From Clavulina sp. PMI_390 (Eukaryota; Basidiomycota; Agaricomycetes; Cantharellales; Hydnaceae): a stretch of DNA of 64,000 bases. Below, piece by piece: positions 54,540 through 64,000 of the stretch. Both the position numbers and the translations under genes were made by a program. Location: positions 502,660 to 566,659 of the forward strand of contig WIDE01000010.1 in the NCBI GenBank assembly GCA_015039315.1, given 5' to 3'. Numbering within the stretch: the stretch's first letter is position 1; every line of letters begins with the position of its first letter. The notes beneath the pieces were generated by a model that made no database searches, was not told the origin of the DNA, and saw only the letters and a list, made by a program, of their open reading frames with translations.

Positions 54540-56779
54540 ATGCGCGCCCATCAGCGTTTGGTTGTGATATCTGCGCTTATCTTCCCAGCCGTGTCCAAGG
54601 CCTGGTCGCTGGCTGATTTCCAACTTCCTTTCCTCACGAGCGCCGCAGGCCCCGGCTCAGGTTCCCAGGTTGTGTTTGAGAGTGTTCAAGCTGAAAACGC
54701 GCCGCTCAGGATCGCCATTATCGGGGCCGGTGCTGGAGGCTCCTCTGCTGCATACTGGATCAGCAAGGCAGCGGAACGACACGAACGGGTCGTTCATGTG
54801 GATGTGTTCGAGAAGTCAGACTATATCGGCGGCCGTAAGTCGTGAATGCAAGGGCTATCTTATGAACGGTGCATCTAATGTTCGCTGTTATTCTCATCTA
54901 GGCTCGACGGTCGTGTATCCTCATGACAGCAAATCGCTTCCGTCGGTTGAACTGGGCGCATCCATCTTTGTGGAGGTTAACAGGAATATGATGCGCGCTG
55001 CCAAGGAATTCAATCTTACCCTATCAACATTCGAAAGTGAGGCAGATAACGTCCTGGGCATCTGGAACGGCCAACAGATCCTCATCGAAGTATGTGACGA
55101 CCCTGCCCCTGTGTTGATCTGCTGCTGACTGTATCCCGTTTTCGCCATAGGTCAACAACTCTGGCTGGTGGGGCTGGTTCGATAATGTGAAGATGCTCTG
55201 GCGATATGGCTACTCTTCATTACGAAAAACACCCAAAATGTGAGTATTGGTCTATCATGTCTCCTTCCGTCTCTGAACATTCGCAACTTTTCTCAGCGTT
55301 GGATCCTTGATTGAAGCTTTCAAGGAGCTCTATACCCCTTCTGTTGCAACCTGGCCCGACCTGGAAGAACTTGGCGTGGAGTTGAAATACGCCCACCTGA
55401 GCGCACAAACCGCTGCAGAGTACATGACTAGCCAGGGCGTCGGCGAGCTATTCATTCACGAGTTTGTCGAAGCACTCACTCGCGTCAACTACGGTCAAGT
55501 GCGTGCTCTATTGCATTGCTTAGATTCTTCTTCCACACGATAGCTTATCTACGTTCACATTAGAACTCGGATGAGATCAACGCGCTCATGGGCACGGTCA
55601 GCATGGCCACCGACGGCGCAGTTGGAGTCTTGGGTGGAAACTTCCAAGTGTTTGAGCAGTTCTTGAATCATTCAGACGCCAAAGTGCATCTGAACACCAA
55701 GGTCAGCTAATCGCGCCGACCATCTCATATTCGATATAATGTCTCATTCATGATATATGTGCTTTTTGACTAACTAGGTGACGGGGCTGAGCTTCAACCC
55801 ACCTCCAAAAGCCAAGTGGACCCTATCCGTCGAGCACGAGGGCCCACCGGCCGACATCCCTGCATACGACCACGTCATCATCGCCGCGCCCTTCGCCTCC
55901 TCGGGCATCACGATTCTCGGATCTCCCAAAACAGAGACATTCCTGCTCACTCCGCCCGTCGAATACGTCCGCCTGCACGTCACCCTCTTCACCACCATCG
56001 CGCCGCAGCCTGACCCCGCGTACTTCAACCTTCCCGCGAGCGCGCGCGTCCCTGCGTTCATCGCCACGACGCACGATGGCGTGAGGCACAACAGGAAGAG
56101 CAGTGTCATCGAGGTGCCTGAGCCTGAGTTCAACTCGCTGAACTACCTGTATCAGGTTAAGAACGTCAAGGAGCATGGCATTGACGAGTGGGCTGTGAAG
56201 ATTTTCTCCAAGGAGACGATCACCGACGAGTGGCTTGCCAAGGTGTTTGGAGAGGGCAAGGTCACCTGGGTACACAGGAAGGAGGTGCGTTATTCTTTTC
56301 TGCCTGATGTTCTTCTGCGTCACAACTGTTAGACTGACGCTTCTCAATTGTCTAGTGGGATGCTTATCCAAAGGCAAAGCCAACGACCGAGTTCCCACCT
56401 CTCAAGGCCGCTGAAGGGCTGTGGTATGTTAATGCCTTCGAGCCGTAAGTCGTCATCCTTGCCCTCTCTCTCATCGCTCCTGAAGCTGATAACCTCTCAT
56501 ACATATTTCATATCACTCCTTGACAATCTCGTCATTTTCTCATACAGGTTCATCTCAACCATGGAAACCGAGACACTTTCCTCGCGTAACATTGTGGATA
56601 ATATCTTTGAGGAAGAATTCGCTGCTGGTATTTGCCCTCCTGATGCTGAACTGGAGGCGAAGAGAGTCGCCTGCGCCCAATCTGAAATTGAGTGCCCAGC
56701 GCTATATGAGGCTCTAGCATCTAAAGATGGGTGGGGTGGCACAGGCGCTGAGGGGAGGATTTACGGTTGGGATTGCTAG
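54540..56779 (+). CDS. Prenylcysteine-oxidase-like secreted/vacuolar flavoprotein
   Basis: Eight exons: 54540-54834, 54902-55089, 55151-55239, 55297-55498, 55564-55701, 55778-56284, 56356-56444, 56548-56779; 579 residues, all in phase. It starts with a signal peptide (MRAHQRLVVISALIFPAVSK). An FAD-binding Rossmann motif follows at residues 58-73 (RIAIIGAGAGGSSAAYW) with the usual acidic end of the second strand (VHVDVFEKSDYIGGRS). The middle contains LGASIFVEVNRNMMRAAKEF, VNNSGWWGWFDNVKMLWRYG and FIHEFVEALTRVNYGQNSDE, and the later part has WDAYPKAKPTTEFPPLK and GLWYVNAFEPFISTMETETL. This set fits the prenylcysteine lyase/oxidase family, which releases cysteine and a prenyl aldehyde from prenylcysteine with formation of hydrogen peroxide. 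Place of action is probably vacuole or secretory pathway. Confidence 0.9.
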
Positions 56780-56974
56780 TCTCTGGCACTTGGTCATAGC
56801 GCGATCCTCCCGATGCTCGACATGATCATGGTGAATTAATTGATTCCAAGTGTATGGATATTTCGTCGCTTCAATCCCCTTATCATAATCTACATATCAT
56901 TTCTGAAATCCTCTTAAGTGTGATTCGATGCCACCGTGCACATCGTTCACCTACCATACACGTGCCGCATCACA

Positions 56975-57537
56975 TCATCGTAGATCCATGGTCGATAGGT
57001 CCTGGCCTTCTTCCTCCATCATCGGTGCTGTCTCCGCGTCGCGGTCTTCTGGGTGCAATCGCGGAGAGGAGACCGTAGGCATTCGCCTTGACAGTCTATT
57101 CACTAACAGAAGCTCCCTTCTTTGAGCCCTTGCTACCACACGCCCCCTGTGTCGATCATCGGCGAGTTTGATGCCATATGCGACGAGAACAGACATGGGG
57201 ATGGTGGCAATCATCAGACTGAGGCCTATCCACATAGAGAAGCCCCTCTTGGAGCCAAAACCGAGATACGAGGGTGTGTGGCATGCATGAGGAAAGAAGA
57301 AAATAGCGTACAGTATCACGATTCAGTGCTTCATGTACGAGAGACCTTATCGAGGTCGAGGACATCATGAGAACGTACGACGAATGAACCGATGAATGTA
57401 ATGAATCCAGCGATACCCACAATACCGGTGATTGCGAGAGCCAAGAATATCAATAGATACTCCACCCAGCTTTCTTTCTCTGGAGCAAAGGGATCATCAT
57501 TACCCGGTTTGCGACCAAGAAAGGACAGCAGGTTCAT
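56975..57537 (-). CDS. Two-helix DDPFAPE-family membrane protein, array copy A
   Basis: Two exons, 57537-57379 and 57247-56975 (in phase), 143 residues. Exon 1: MNLLSFLGRKPGNDDPFAPE, WVEYL, then one hydrophobic helix (LLIFLALAITGIVGIAGFI). Exon 2 begins RGFSMWIGLSLMIATIPM, a second helix, then a basic helical tail (RVVARAQRRELLLVNRLSRR, MPTVSSP) and an acidic end (APMMEEEGQDLSTMDLR). I do not recognise the family. Both exons match five neighbours to the right. Both termini are hydrophilic, so a hairpin with cytoplasmic ends is likely. A CACGTG box lies 140 bp upstream of the start. Confidence 0.75.
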
Positions 57538-58458
57538 GAAGATGTCGGTATTACGGTTGTACAAGACTGGTATCGAGGTTCAAGGCTACTGAGGGCCTCG
57601 AGGGACAACGTCGAGTATGGTCGTCCGAGGGGGGTGCATAGCATGGTAAGCTTGGGCAAGGTGAATGCATGTCCTTCACGTGCCAGTGATTTGATTTTGG
57701 GTGATAGGAGAAGCATTGCAATAATCGAGTGTCAATGGTCAGGAGTAGCACAATTAACGACGGTGCGAACCTTTATAAGGTGGTTGCTGCCTGAGGCTGT
57801 TGAGGCAATGGGTTGGTGATGTGAACCACTTTGCCATTTCACGATGTTGAATTGGGGTGCAAACCTTGCCACCTGGGATCACTGTCCCTTGATGCCGAAC
57901 TCGTGGTGAAGGTGCGGCTTCGTGCCGAATTTGAAACCGAAGACGCTGAAATGCCCATGAGGAGTTATCTATCTCACTATCCGTGTGGTCAGCACGGGGG
58001 ACAGATCGGTGGCGGGCATGGCTCCTCGGTTGGTGGAGCTGGTACGTCTCAGGCCGCAACAAGGCAAAATAAAGTAGAATAAGGTCACAAGCGAATGGCT
58101 GTTTTCCATTCCTTTTATATCTGTCTCTCGTTCTTGAACGTGTCCCCCAGCTCATCGTCCTAGCCACTCACCAGAAAGCTTGATTGTGACCCAAGGATGA
58201 GGTCCATTACTCCTCAGAAAGGTTAGTGTCGAAATAAATCGACGAAAAATGAAGATGGGGCCAATTCGAGCGCTGAAAAGAACGACACCATGATGGCAGT
58301 TGCGTGAAGAGACGTAATTGACTCTTTTAGCCAGGGGCTCGATGTAAACAGAGTCAATCAAACGCCCAAGAAAACTGCCCCCCTCATATCATGTCCTTTC
58401 AAGACGGTCTTCTCAATCATATAAACGTTCCAACCGCCGAAAAAATAGCCGCAACGGC
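57538..58458. other. Intergenic between array copies A and B
   Basis: About 920 bp. It contains the upstream boxes of copy A. The part at 57850-57960 resembles 60770-60850 (ggatcactgtcccttgatgc / ggatcactattccctgattg, then aaggtgcggctt/c), so flanks were duplicated with the genes. No separate gene seen. Confidence 0.5.
57677..57682. promoter_or_regulatory. Shared CACGTG box upstream of array copy A
   Basis: Palindromic CACGTG 140 bp before the start codon. A second shared block (agcattgcaataatcgagtg) lies at about 57712-57735. Both recur at matching distances in copies B, D and E. Confidence 0.55.
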
Positions 58459-59097
58459 CTACACCTCTAACTTTCCTCCATCTTCGGAGGCCCTGATGCC
58501 CTCCTTCGCTGTTACAGCCGCCGAAGGCACCGTTGACGGAGCGACTTGTGACGACCCAGTGATCGGCATTCGCCTCAGTGGATCATTAGATTGTAGAAGC
58601 TCTTCTCTTCGCCGACGCCTTTCCCTCTCGCGTTCCTCCTGTTTTAACCTTGCAGGTTTTGAGAAGATTATGACAAGGTACGAGATCGGGGTGGCGGCAA
58701 GTATTATACTGAGCCCTATCCAGAAAGAGAAACCACACTATAAGGCGGCGGTGAGTTTTATGTGAAACATGGATGGTTTTTTTATGCATTGTTGATCGGA
58801 AAGGGAGAGAGAAAGACATCAGTACTAGGGCTTGAGCAGATGGAGCCCGCGGCCCGCCGAATGCTAGGCAGAACGCCTAGCAAATGGAGAGTCGCTCGAT
58901 ACCATCTAGAGCATGTTAATACTAGGACTCACAGAGAATGACGCTATGAAGACCGCTAAACCGCCTCCAACGAAGAGAGCGGTGATCAAGTATATCAAGA
59001 CTCCTGCCAAGTCGTCCACCCAGTTTCCTACCTCCGAAGCGAAGGGGTCATCGGCCTGCCTTCGGCGACGAAGGATACTACCAATGAACGGAACCAT
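58459..59097 (-). CDS. Two-helix DDPFAPE-family membrane protein, array copy B
   Basis: Exons 59097-58933 and 58737-58459, in phase, 147 residues. Exon 1: MVPFIGSILRRRRQADDPFA, NWVDDL, first helix (AGVLIYLITALFVGGGLAVF). Exon 2: CGFSFWIGLSIILAATPISY (second helix), then KPARLKQEERERERRRREEL, LQSNDPLRRMPITGSS and a short variable end (GGKLEV). It is very close to copy D in both exons. Unknown function; the tail reads as a strongly charged helix. Confidence 0.78.
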
Positions 59098-59859
59098 GAT
59101 GGAGAGGTAGATATAGCGGTTTTGTAAGACTTTTGTCGAGACCGATCGTTACCGGCCGTCTCCAGTGACGGTGCCAAGTATGGCTTTTGGAGATTGCAGT
59201 GCTTGGACATGCGATGACTTTGAGAAGACGAGTGTGTGCCTTGCACGTGGGAGCAAGTGTTTTTCATGACGAAAAGCTGTGCGACAATCGAATGTTCCTT
59301 GCCAAGACCAGTGCGACCTTGAATCTTAGATTGAGTCTGAGAGTGGAAGTATTTGGCTGGTCGGCCACTTTACGACCCCAAACCGAGGTGGACGGTCCGT
59401 CCTGGTGTAATAAGGCAGGATAGCTATGGATCATGCTCAATCAATTGCTGACCAAAAAAAATGGATTCATCATTGATGTTCTACCTGTATCGTATCCTCA
59501 ACTCACTCCTTCGCTCATTTTCTTCCACTACAAACTCTAACACTTCCTCACTACCTCGGAGCTATCACACATGTGCGGTGAATTCTACATAAGTTTCTCC
59601 ACGACTGCTGGATATGCGTGGCCTATGCCTCTCAACTCTCCTGGATCATTGGGGTCCGTTTTGGGATTGCTGTCGCTGGCTGAGTGTTGAACTCAGCGGA
59701 TCGGGTAGAGTACTTCCAGCAGGGTAGGATAGCGGAAAGACTTGTAGATCTACTACTAGTACTCGATAATATATACATGTGGTATAGGAGAAAAAGCAAT
59801 TAAGGAATATTACTATACTCCTGAAGACCGAACATCAATTTTCCCAACACTGAGGAGAC
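59098..59859. other. Intergenic between array copies B and C
   Basis: About 760 bp with the upstream boxes of copy B and AT-rich sequence near 59740-59840; no gene. Confidence 0.5.
59244..59249. promoter_or_regulatory. Shared CACGTG box upstream of array copy B
   Basis: CACGTG 147 bp before the start. The second block (aaagctgtgcgacaatcgaa) is at about 59275-59298. Confidence 0.55.
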
Positions 59860-60334
59860 TCATGGTGATGCGACCGCAGGCATCCGCCCTAGCTGAGCGT
59901 TAGAGTGAAGGAGCTCTTCTCTCTGTTGGCGCTTTGTTTCTTCACGCTGAGCGCGCCGACTCTGGTTGAGTATTATGCCCCGGTAGAGCAGATAACAGAG
60001 AGGGGGGATGGAAAACAGCAAAATGAGGCCTATCCAGAAGGGTGGTCCGCCCTTTGGGACCCGAGGAAGACAAAATTTTGGTAGAGTATAGACCGGAGCA
60101 GGAAGTAGGAGGGCATTAATTCGTAGGTCAGTGCTCCTACAGATAGATCATCTCAAACAGAAGAATGCTAGAACGTACGTTGAATGATATTGCGAATAAG
60201 AAGATCCCGCTGATACTGAATGTGATCATTATCATGAGGCCCAGGAATAACAACAAGCTCTCGACCCAATTTGAGCCCTCGGGAGCGAAAGGATCATCGA
60301 CGCGCGAGGTACGACGGAGACAGGATGGCCACAT
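59860..60334 (-). CDS. Two-helix DDPFAPE-family membrane protein, array copy C (short)
   Basis: Exons 60334-60179 and 60051-59860, in phase, 115 residues, the shortest intact copy. Exon 1: MWPSCLRRTSRVDDPFAPEG, NWVESL, helix (LLFLGLMIMITFSISGIFLF). Exon 2: GGPPFWIGLILLFSIPPLCY, then RRAQREETKRQQREELLHSN and AQLGRMPAVASP, where it stops. The variable C-terminal 25-30 residues of the other copies are missing. Its upstream region also lacks the CACGTG box and the second shared block. Confidence 0.75.
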
Positions 60335-61131
60335 TGGAAGTACGTTAGTGCTGGGTTAGTGAGAGGATAGTCTTGAGGGCCAATGCTCCGAGGGACATCG
60401 AAAGACGACTTTGATTTATAGCGGCTCGAGGGAGGCGCTGTGCAACATAGCATTCTCGGCTGAGGTAGGCTATTGCTGATAGGAAAGTCCGTCCTTGACT
60501 GAATTTGTCGATGTCGGCAGTACAATAGATCCTGGCATAATCTATATATAGAGCTTTCGCGTATATGTGACCCTCATTCAAGAGCCGAAAGATTAGCGAA
60601 GTTGACAGTTGTGGGATGCAGGATTTTCACATTCTGGTCAACGCGCGAGGTTTGGATCCTGGTTTCATTAGCTGTATACCCTTGCCATATGTCTGCTGGA
60701 GGGGTTCTTTGAAGCAAAGAGCGTGTAGAAGGAACAAATAGCAATTTTACGGCTTTGAAGTGGCGTCAAATCATTCCACGGGGGATCACTATTCCCTGAT
60801 TGCGAACTCGTGCTCAAGGTGCGGCTCTGCGTCATATTTGATGTTAAGTGCCAGGGGATGATGGATGAAATATGGGGATGGTAATTGTTAGAAAGGCCTA
60901 TGAATCGCTAATTGCGGGATGATGCCTGGTTCGATTCAAGGATTAAGGGGCGCGATAGGGCCATAGTGATAACATGAAGTAGAGACTTGACCCACTCTGA
61001 CAGTCATGGGCTTGGTGAAGCATAGCCAACCAAAAGCCTACGAAACCTGCACTTTTTATATCAAGTCTTCTGAAGATAGTCTTGACAGTGATTTAGACTT
61101 CCCAACTTCTGGAAGAAACCACGTGCACAAC
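60335..61131. other. Intergenic between array copies C and D
   Basis: About 800 bp. A TATATA-like stretch lies at about 60540. The segment 60770-60850 resembles flank sequence upstream of copy A. No gene. Confidence 0.5.
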
Positions 61132-61752
61132 CTACACCTCTGGCTCTCCCCGATTTTGCTCGGTCCCCTCCTTCGCCGTTACCGCCGCTGGAGGCACTGT
61201 TGGTAGAGTGACTTGTGGTGACGCAGCCACAGGCATCCGCCTTAGTGGCTCATTAGATCGGAGGAGCTCTTCTCTTCGTCTAAGTCTTGCCTTCTCGCGC
61301 TCCGCCTGTTGTAAGCTGAGCGGTTCCATGAATATTATGACAAGCATTGATAGGGGAACGACGGCCACCACCATACAGAGCCCTGCCCAGAAAGTGAAAC
61401 CGCACTGTGAGCCAGTGGTAAGTTGCAGTGTAACATCGCATATATTATATCACTGGTCGGGAAGGAGATGGAAGGCATTATTGCTAGGACTCAAGAGGGT
61501 GGAGCCTGCGGCCGAATGTTGAGTCTGGTGACCGCCATCCAGCGAGTCTTTCAATGCCATCTTTATCCCACATATATCAAAACTCACAACGAATGATGCT
61601 ATGAATACCGCTATGCCGCCGCCCCCGAGCAGAATGATGATTGAAAGTATCAAGATCGTTTCCAAGTCGTCCACCCAGCTAGTTGTTTTCGGAGCGAAGG
61701 GATCATCGGCCTGTCTCCTACGACGAAGTATGGAACTAATGGATAGAACCAT
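61132..61752 (-). CDS. Two-helix DDPFAPE-family membrane protein, array copy D
   Basis: Exons 61752-61588 and 61404-61132, in phase, 145 residues. Exon 1: MVLSISSILRRRRQADDPFA, SWVDDL, helix (LILSIIILLGGGGIAVFIAS). Exon 2: CGFTFWAGLCMVVAVVPLSM, then QQAEREKARLRRREELLRSN, EPLRRMPVAASPQVTLPTV and a variable end (NRGEPEV). A close sister of copy B, which suggests the B-D pair arose by duplication of a block including copy C or E. Confidence 0.78.
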
Positions 61753-62230
61753 GGCAAAGGAGTCGATATCGCGGTCCTGGATGCCTGTTGTTGAGACCTA
61801 ACGATCCTGTGCACTTCTGGAGACAACGTCGAATATGATGGCCGTTGGGGCTTGTAGTGCTTCGGCGTAGCATGCTAAGCCTGAGTTGACCAAAGTGTGT
61901 CCTGCACGTGAGGACGAAGTGATTTGCGGGCTACAAAAGCTGTGCAATAATTGAATGTCACTAGTCACCACCAGCACAGCTGACACCGACATGATCTATA
62001 TCTGGGATTCACTGAGTTGAAATCTCTCAATTAATATCATTAAATCAATGACGTTGACCATTCTGGTGTTTTCTGGCTTTGATAGTTCAATCAGCGTGCA
62101 ATGCTTTCTCCTGACCGTCCTCGCTCATATTTCATCCTCATTTTTCTCATTTGCATTGTAATATTCTAATATCCTCCGCGACACAAGCTCCTGTACATGC
62201 TCTTCAGGACCAAACATCACGTCATGGCGC
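61753..62230. other. Intergenic between array copies D and E
   Basis: About 480 bp with the upstream boxes of copy D; otherwise AT-rich and without a gene. Confidence 0.5.
61905..61910. promoter_or_regulatory. Shared CACGTG box upstream of array copy D
   Basis: CACGTG 153 bp before the start. The second block (aaagctgtgcaataattgaa) is at about 61936-61961. Confidence 0.55.
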
Positions 62231-62862
62231 CTATGATTTCAGGGCTCCCTGATCGTTAGCAGCCCCAAGACGCCCATTCGCCATTGCGGCCGTTTGAGGC
62301 ACCGTTGGCAACGCAACCGCAGGCATCTGCGCTAGCGGTCTATTAGAGGCGAGGAGCTCCTCTCTTTGTCGACGCCTTGCCTCTTCACGTTCTTTGTGCC
62401 GTTTGCTGAAGGGTTCGAAAATGGCGATAACGATAAGCCATAGGGGGACGACGGAAACCATCATGACAAGCCCTCCCCAGACAGGCCAGGCCCATTTCGA
62501 GCCAGGAGTGAGGTGTGAGTGGAACATGAAGTACTTTATCAGGGGGAAGAGGAAGTGGAGGATGTCAGGGCTCGCGATCATGAATTAAGAGGCATGGAGG
62601 ATCAAGCCCCAACTCTGCGAAACATCAGGAGTGGAAGCATTTGCCCACTGGTATGGATCTTCCATCCAAAGAGCCTCCAACCAAAGATATCAGAACTCAC
62701 GATGGATGACCCTATGAACAATAGGCATCCGTTTATTCCCAACAGAAGGAATATGACTATTATTAAAGTCGCCATGATACGCTCAGCCCAATTTGCTCTC
62801 TCTGCAGCGAAGGGATCATCATTGCCGAAGCGCAGTCTCCGGCGAAGTAAGGATGGGAGCAT
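62231..62862 (-). CDS. Two-helix DDPFAPE-family membrane protein, array copy E
   Basis: Exons 62862-62701 and 62533-62231, in phase, 154 residues. Exon 1: MLPSLLRRRLRFGNDDPFAA, NWAERI, helix (TLIIVIFLLLGINGCLLFIG). Exon 2 has an extra start (YFMFHSHLTPGSKWAWPVW) because the only usable acceptor lies further upstream. It then has the second helix (GGLVMMVSVVPLWLIVIAIF), SKRHKEREEARRRQREELLA, SNRPLAQMPAVALPTVP and a variable end. It is closest to the truncated copy F. Confidence 0.72.
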
Positions 62863-63460
62863 GGTAGAGGAATTCGGTTTGGGGACTATGCAAGACTAGG
62901 GATAGGGCGTCTCTGGTTGTGGCGCCGAATATCGTGTCTCACTGGCGCTGGATGCAGTGCTTGGACGCACCATTGAGGCTGGGGGGATCTGTGTGACACA
63001 CACGTGAGAACAACGTGAATCGCGTGACGAGAAAGCTGTGCAACTGAGCATCTTGTGCCAACAGGACAAATGCAGCACCATCATACAGTGCAGCTAGTTC
63101 GGGAGTATCCTTATGGCATTCAATTGGCGACCATAATCAATGTGGCAACTGAACCCGCCCAAATCTAGTATCATGGCTCGAAATATACCATTATCGCTCT
63201 TTTTCCTCGTCGCCCAAAGTAACGCAGCGAGGTCCGTGACCCGCGAACGGTCCTGCGGCTATCTACCCCATACACCACACAACTTCGTTCATTATTGGTG
63301 CAGCTTCAGCCTCGATCTTCAAATTCAAGCTCCTCCCTACCATAAATCTTTTTAACTTTCATGCTGCCATAATCAGGCTCCGCGATGAATTTTGAAGCCT
63401 TCCGATACCACGCCAAGACTACTCTACGGGCTCTCTTCACAATAACTAGCTGTAAACTAC
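62863..63460. other. Intergenic between array copies E and F
   Basis: About 600 bp with the upstream boxes of copy E; no gene. Confidence 0.5.
63001..63006. promoter_or_regulatory. Shared CACGTG box upstream of array copy E
   Basis: CACGTG 139 bp before the start, with the second block (gaaagctgtgcaactgagca) at about 63032-63057. Confidence 0.55.
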
Positions 63461-63712
63461 CTATACCTTTGAATGTCCCTTGTCGTCGGCCCGAACAGCT
63501 TCATTACGCTCCTCCGTGGGAGGGGGAGCGAGTCCTTGCAGCGCAACCATAGGGATCTGCCCTACTGGTGGTCTATTAGACGCACGGAACTGCTCTCTCT
63601 GTTGATGTCTCACTGCCTCGCGCTGTTCGTGCCGTTTACTGCAAGGTGTAATGAGAAATCTTGCGAGAATCAAGATGGCAAAGCCGGAAACACTGAGGTA
63701 ACGAAACCGGGG
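63461..63712 (-). pseudogene. Array copy F: second-exon remnant only
   Basis: The open frame ends with SGFAILILARFLITPCSKRH, REAVRHQQREQFRASNRPP, GQIPMVALQGLAPPP and HSKV, clearly homologous to exon 2 of copy E (SKRHKEREEARRRQREELLASN). Upstream, where the start of exon 2, the intron and exon 1 should be, the sequence turns into palindromic repeats at 63712-63855. No exon 1 with a DDPFAPE motif is found in the remaining 150 bases of the window. It is either broken by an insertion or continued beyond the edge. Confidence 0.65.
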
Positions 63713-63855
63713 GAATAGTCCTGGTATATGCACCAGGGATGTCCTGGGATTCCAGGACTTATCCAATAGTCAGAAACCAGGACTATTCCACGCAAAAGGC
63801 GGGGTTTTGTCGCAGTGAGGACCTGGATATGCGGTCGAACCAGGACAGTCCTGGT
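63712..63855. repeat. Nested palindromes next to array copy F
   Basis: GGAATAGTCCTGG at 63712-63724 is the exact reverse complement of CCAGGACTATTCC at 63777-63789. CCTGGGATTCCAGG lies inside, and ACCAGGACAGTCCTGGT at 63839-63855 is a perfect odd palindrome. The CCAGGAC motif recurs in both orientations. This looks like a short non-autonomous element or its remains. Confidence 0.7.
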
Positions 63856-64000
63856 GCCGGGACATGCTTGTTTTGGTATTACACGCCAATTCATTTCCAT
63901 ATAATTTGATTGCAGAAAAAAATTCATTTGAGAGTACATAATCATGTATTTACAAATCTGGAGCGTTGAGAGTGTCGGTGTAGCTTGCCAATAGGAGCCT

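Noticed and set aside
57754..58361. Open frames between array copies A and B
   Set aside because: No similarity to the array family or any domain, and they overlap flank sequence duplicated elsewhere in the array.
60920..60990. GGTTCGATTC resembling a tRNA B box
   Set aside because: No A box, and no acceptor or anticodon stem can be formed around it.
1..64000. CRISPR arrays, bacterial operons, rRNA genes, telomere repeats, viral genes
   Set aside because: Looked for by eye and not found; the gene structure is eukaryotic throughout.

Overview
The window looks like nuclear DNA of a filamentous basidiomycete, most likely an Agaricomycete. Genes are dense and cut by many short GT..AG introns (mostly about 50-75 nt). 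The gene set is fungal: a DUF6534-type seven-helix protein, an AA9 copper monooxygenase, an aryl-alcohol-oxidase-like GMC enzyme, an Argonaute and an expanded F-box/LRR family. The species is not shown by the sequence; a Rhizoctonia/Ceratobasidium-like genome is my guess. One assembly gap of Ns covers 35870-36439. Exon joins given below were made by hand and checked for reading phase.

Layout. 1-221: the start of an F-box gene running off the left edge. 1.5-7.2 kb: a large helical-repeat (TPR-like) protein. 8.1-9.9 kb: an unknown 625-residue protein. 10.5-12.6 kb: a DUF6534 membrane protein. 13.6-15.6 kb: two small unknown genes. 15.9-18.3 kb: a GMC oxidoreductase. 19.3-23.2 kb: a RING plus TRAF-type zinc-finger protein with a very long disordered tail. 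23.7-25.7 kb: BUD22 (40S rRNA processing), divergent from a secreted AA9 LPMO at 26-27.5 kb. 28-29.3 kb: a two-helix membrane protein with a PPxY motif. 30.9-35.1 kb: a 20-exon Argonaute. 35.7 kb: mitochondrial ribosomal protein bL33m cut by the gap, with another truncated gene on the far side. 37.8-38.3 kb: a small Ala/Gly-rich protein. 38.9-40.2 kb MRT4 and 40.4-41.7 kb deoxyhypusine hydroxylase share a 214 bp divergent promoter. 42.5-43.8 kb: heme oxygenase. 44.5-54.0 kb: five tandem F-box/LRR genes on the minus strand, one interrupted by a stop. 54.5-56.8 kb: a prenylcysteine-oxidase-like flavoprotein. 57.0-63.8 kb: a tandem array of six related two-exon genes for small two-helix membrane proteins.

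How the parts relate. Translation and ribosome biogenesis genes (BUD22, MRT4, LIA1, bL33m) are single copy and conserved. The accessory content sits mainly in the right third, as two local gene expansions on the same strand. The most unusual items are these: (1) the two-helix DDPFAPE family array, unfamiliar to me, with conserved upstream boxes including CACGTG in four copies; (2) an Argonaute whose fourth catalytic acidic residue lies in an 8-nt micro-exon directly followed by an intron carrying a MITE-like inverted repeat; (3) two adjacent tandem duplications between deoxyhypusine hydroxylase and heme oxygenase that copied the last exon of the first gene and the promoter plus first exon of the second.
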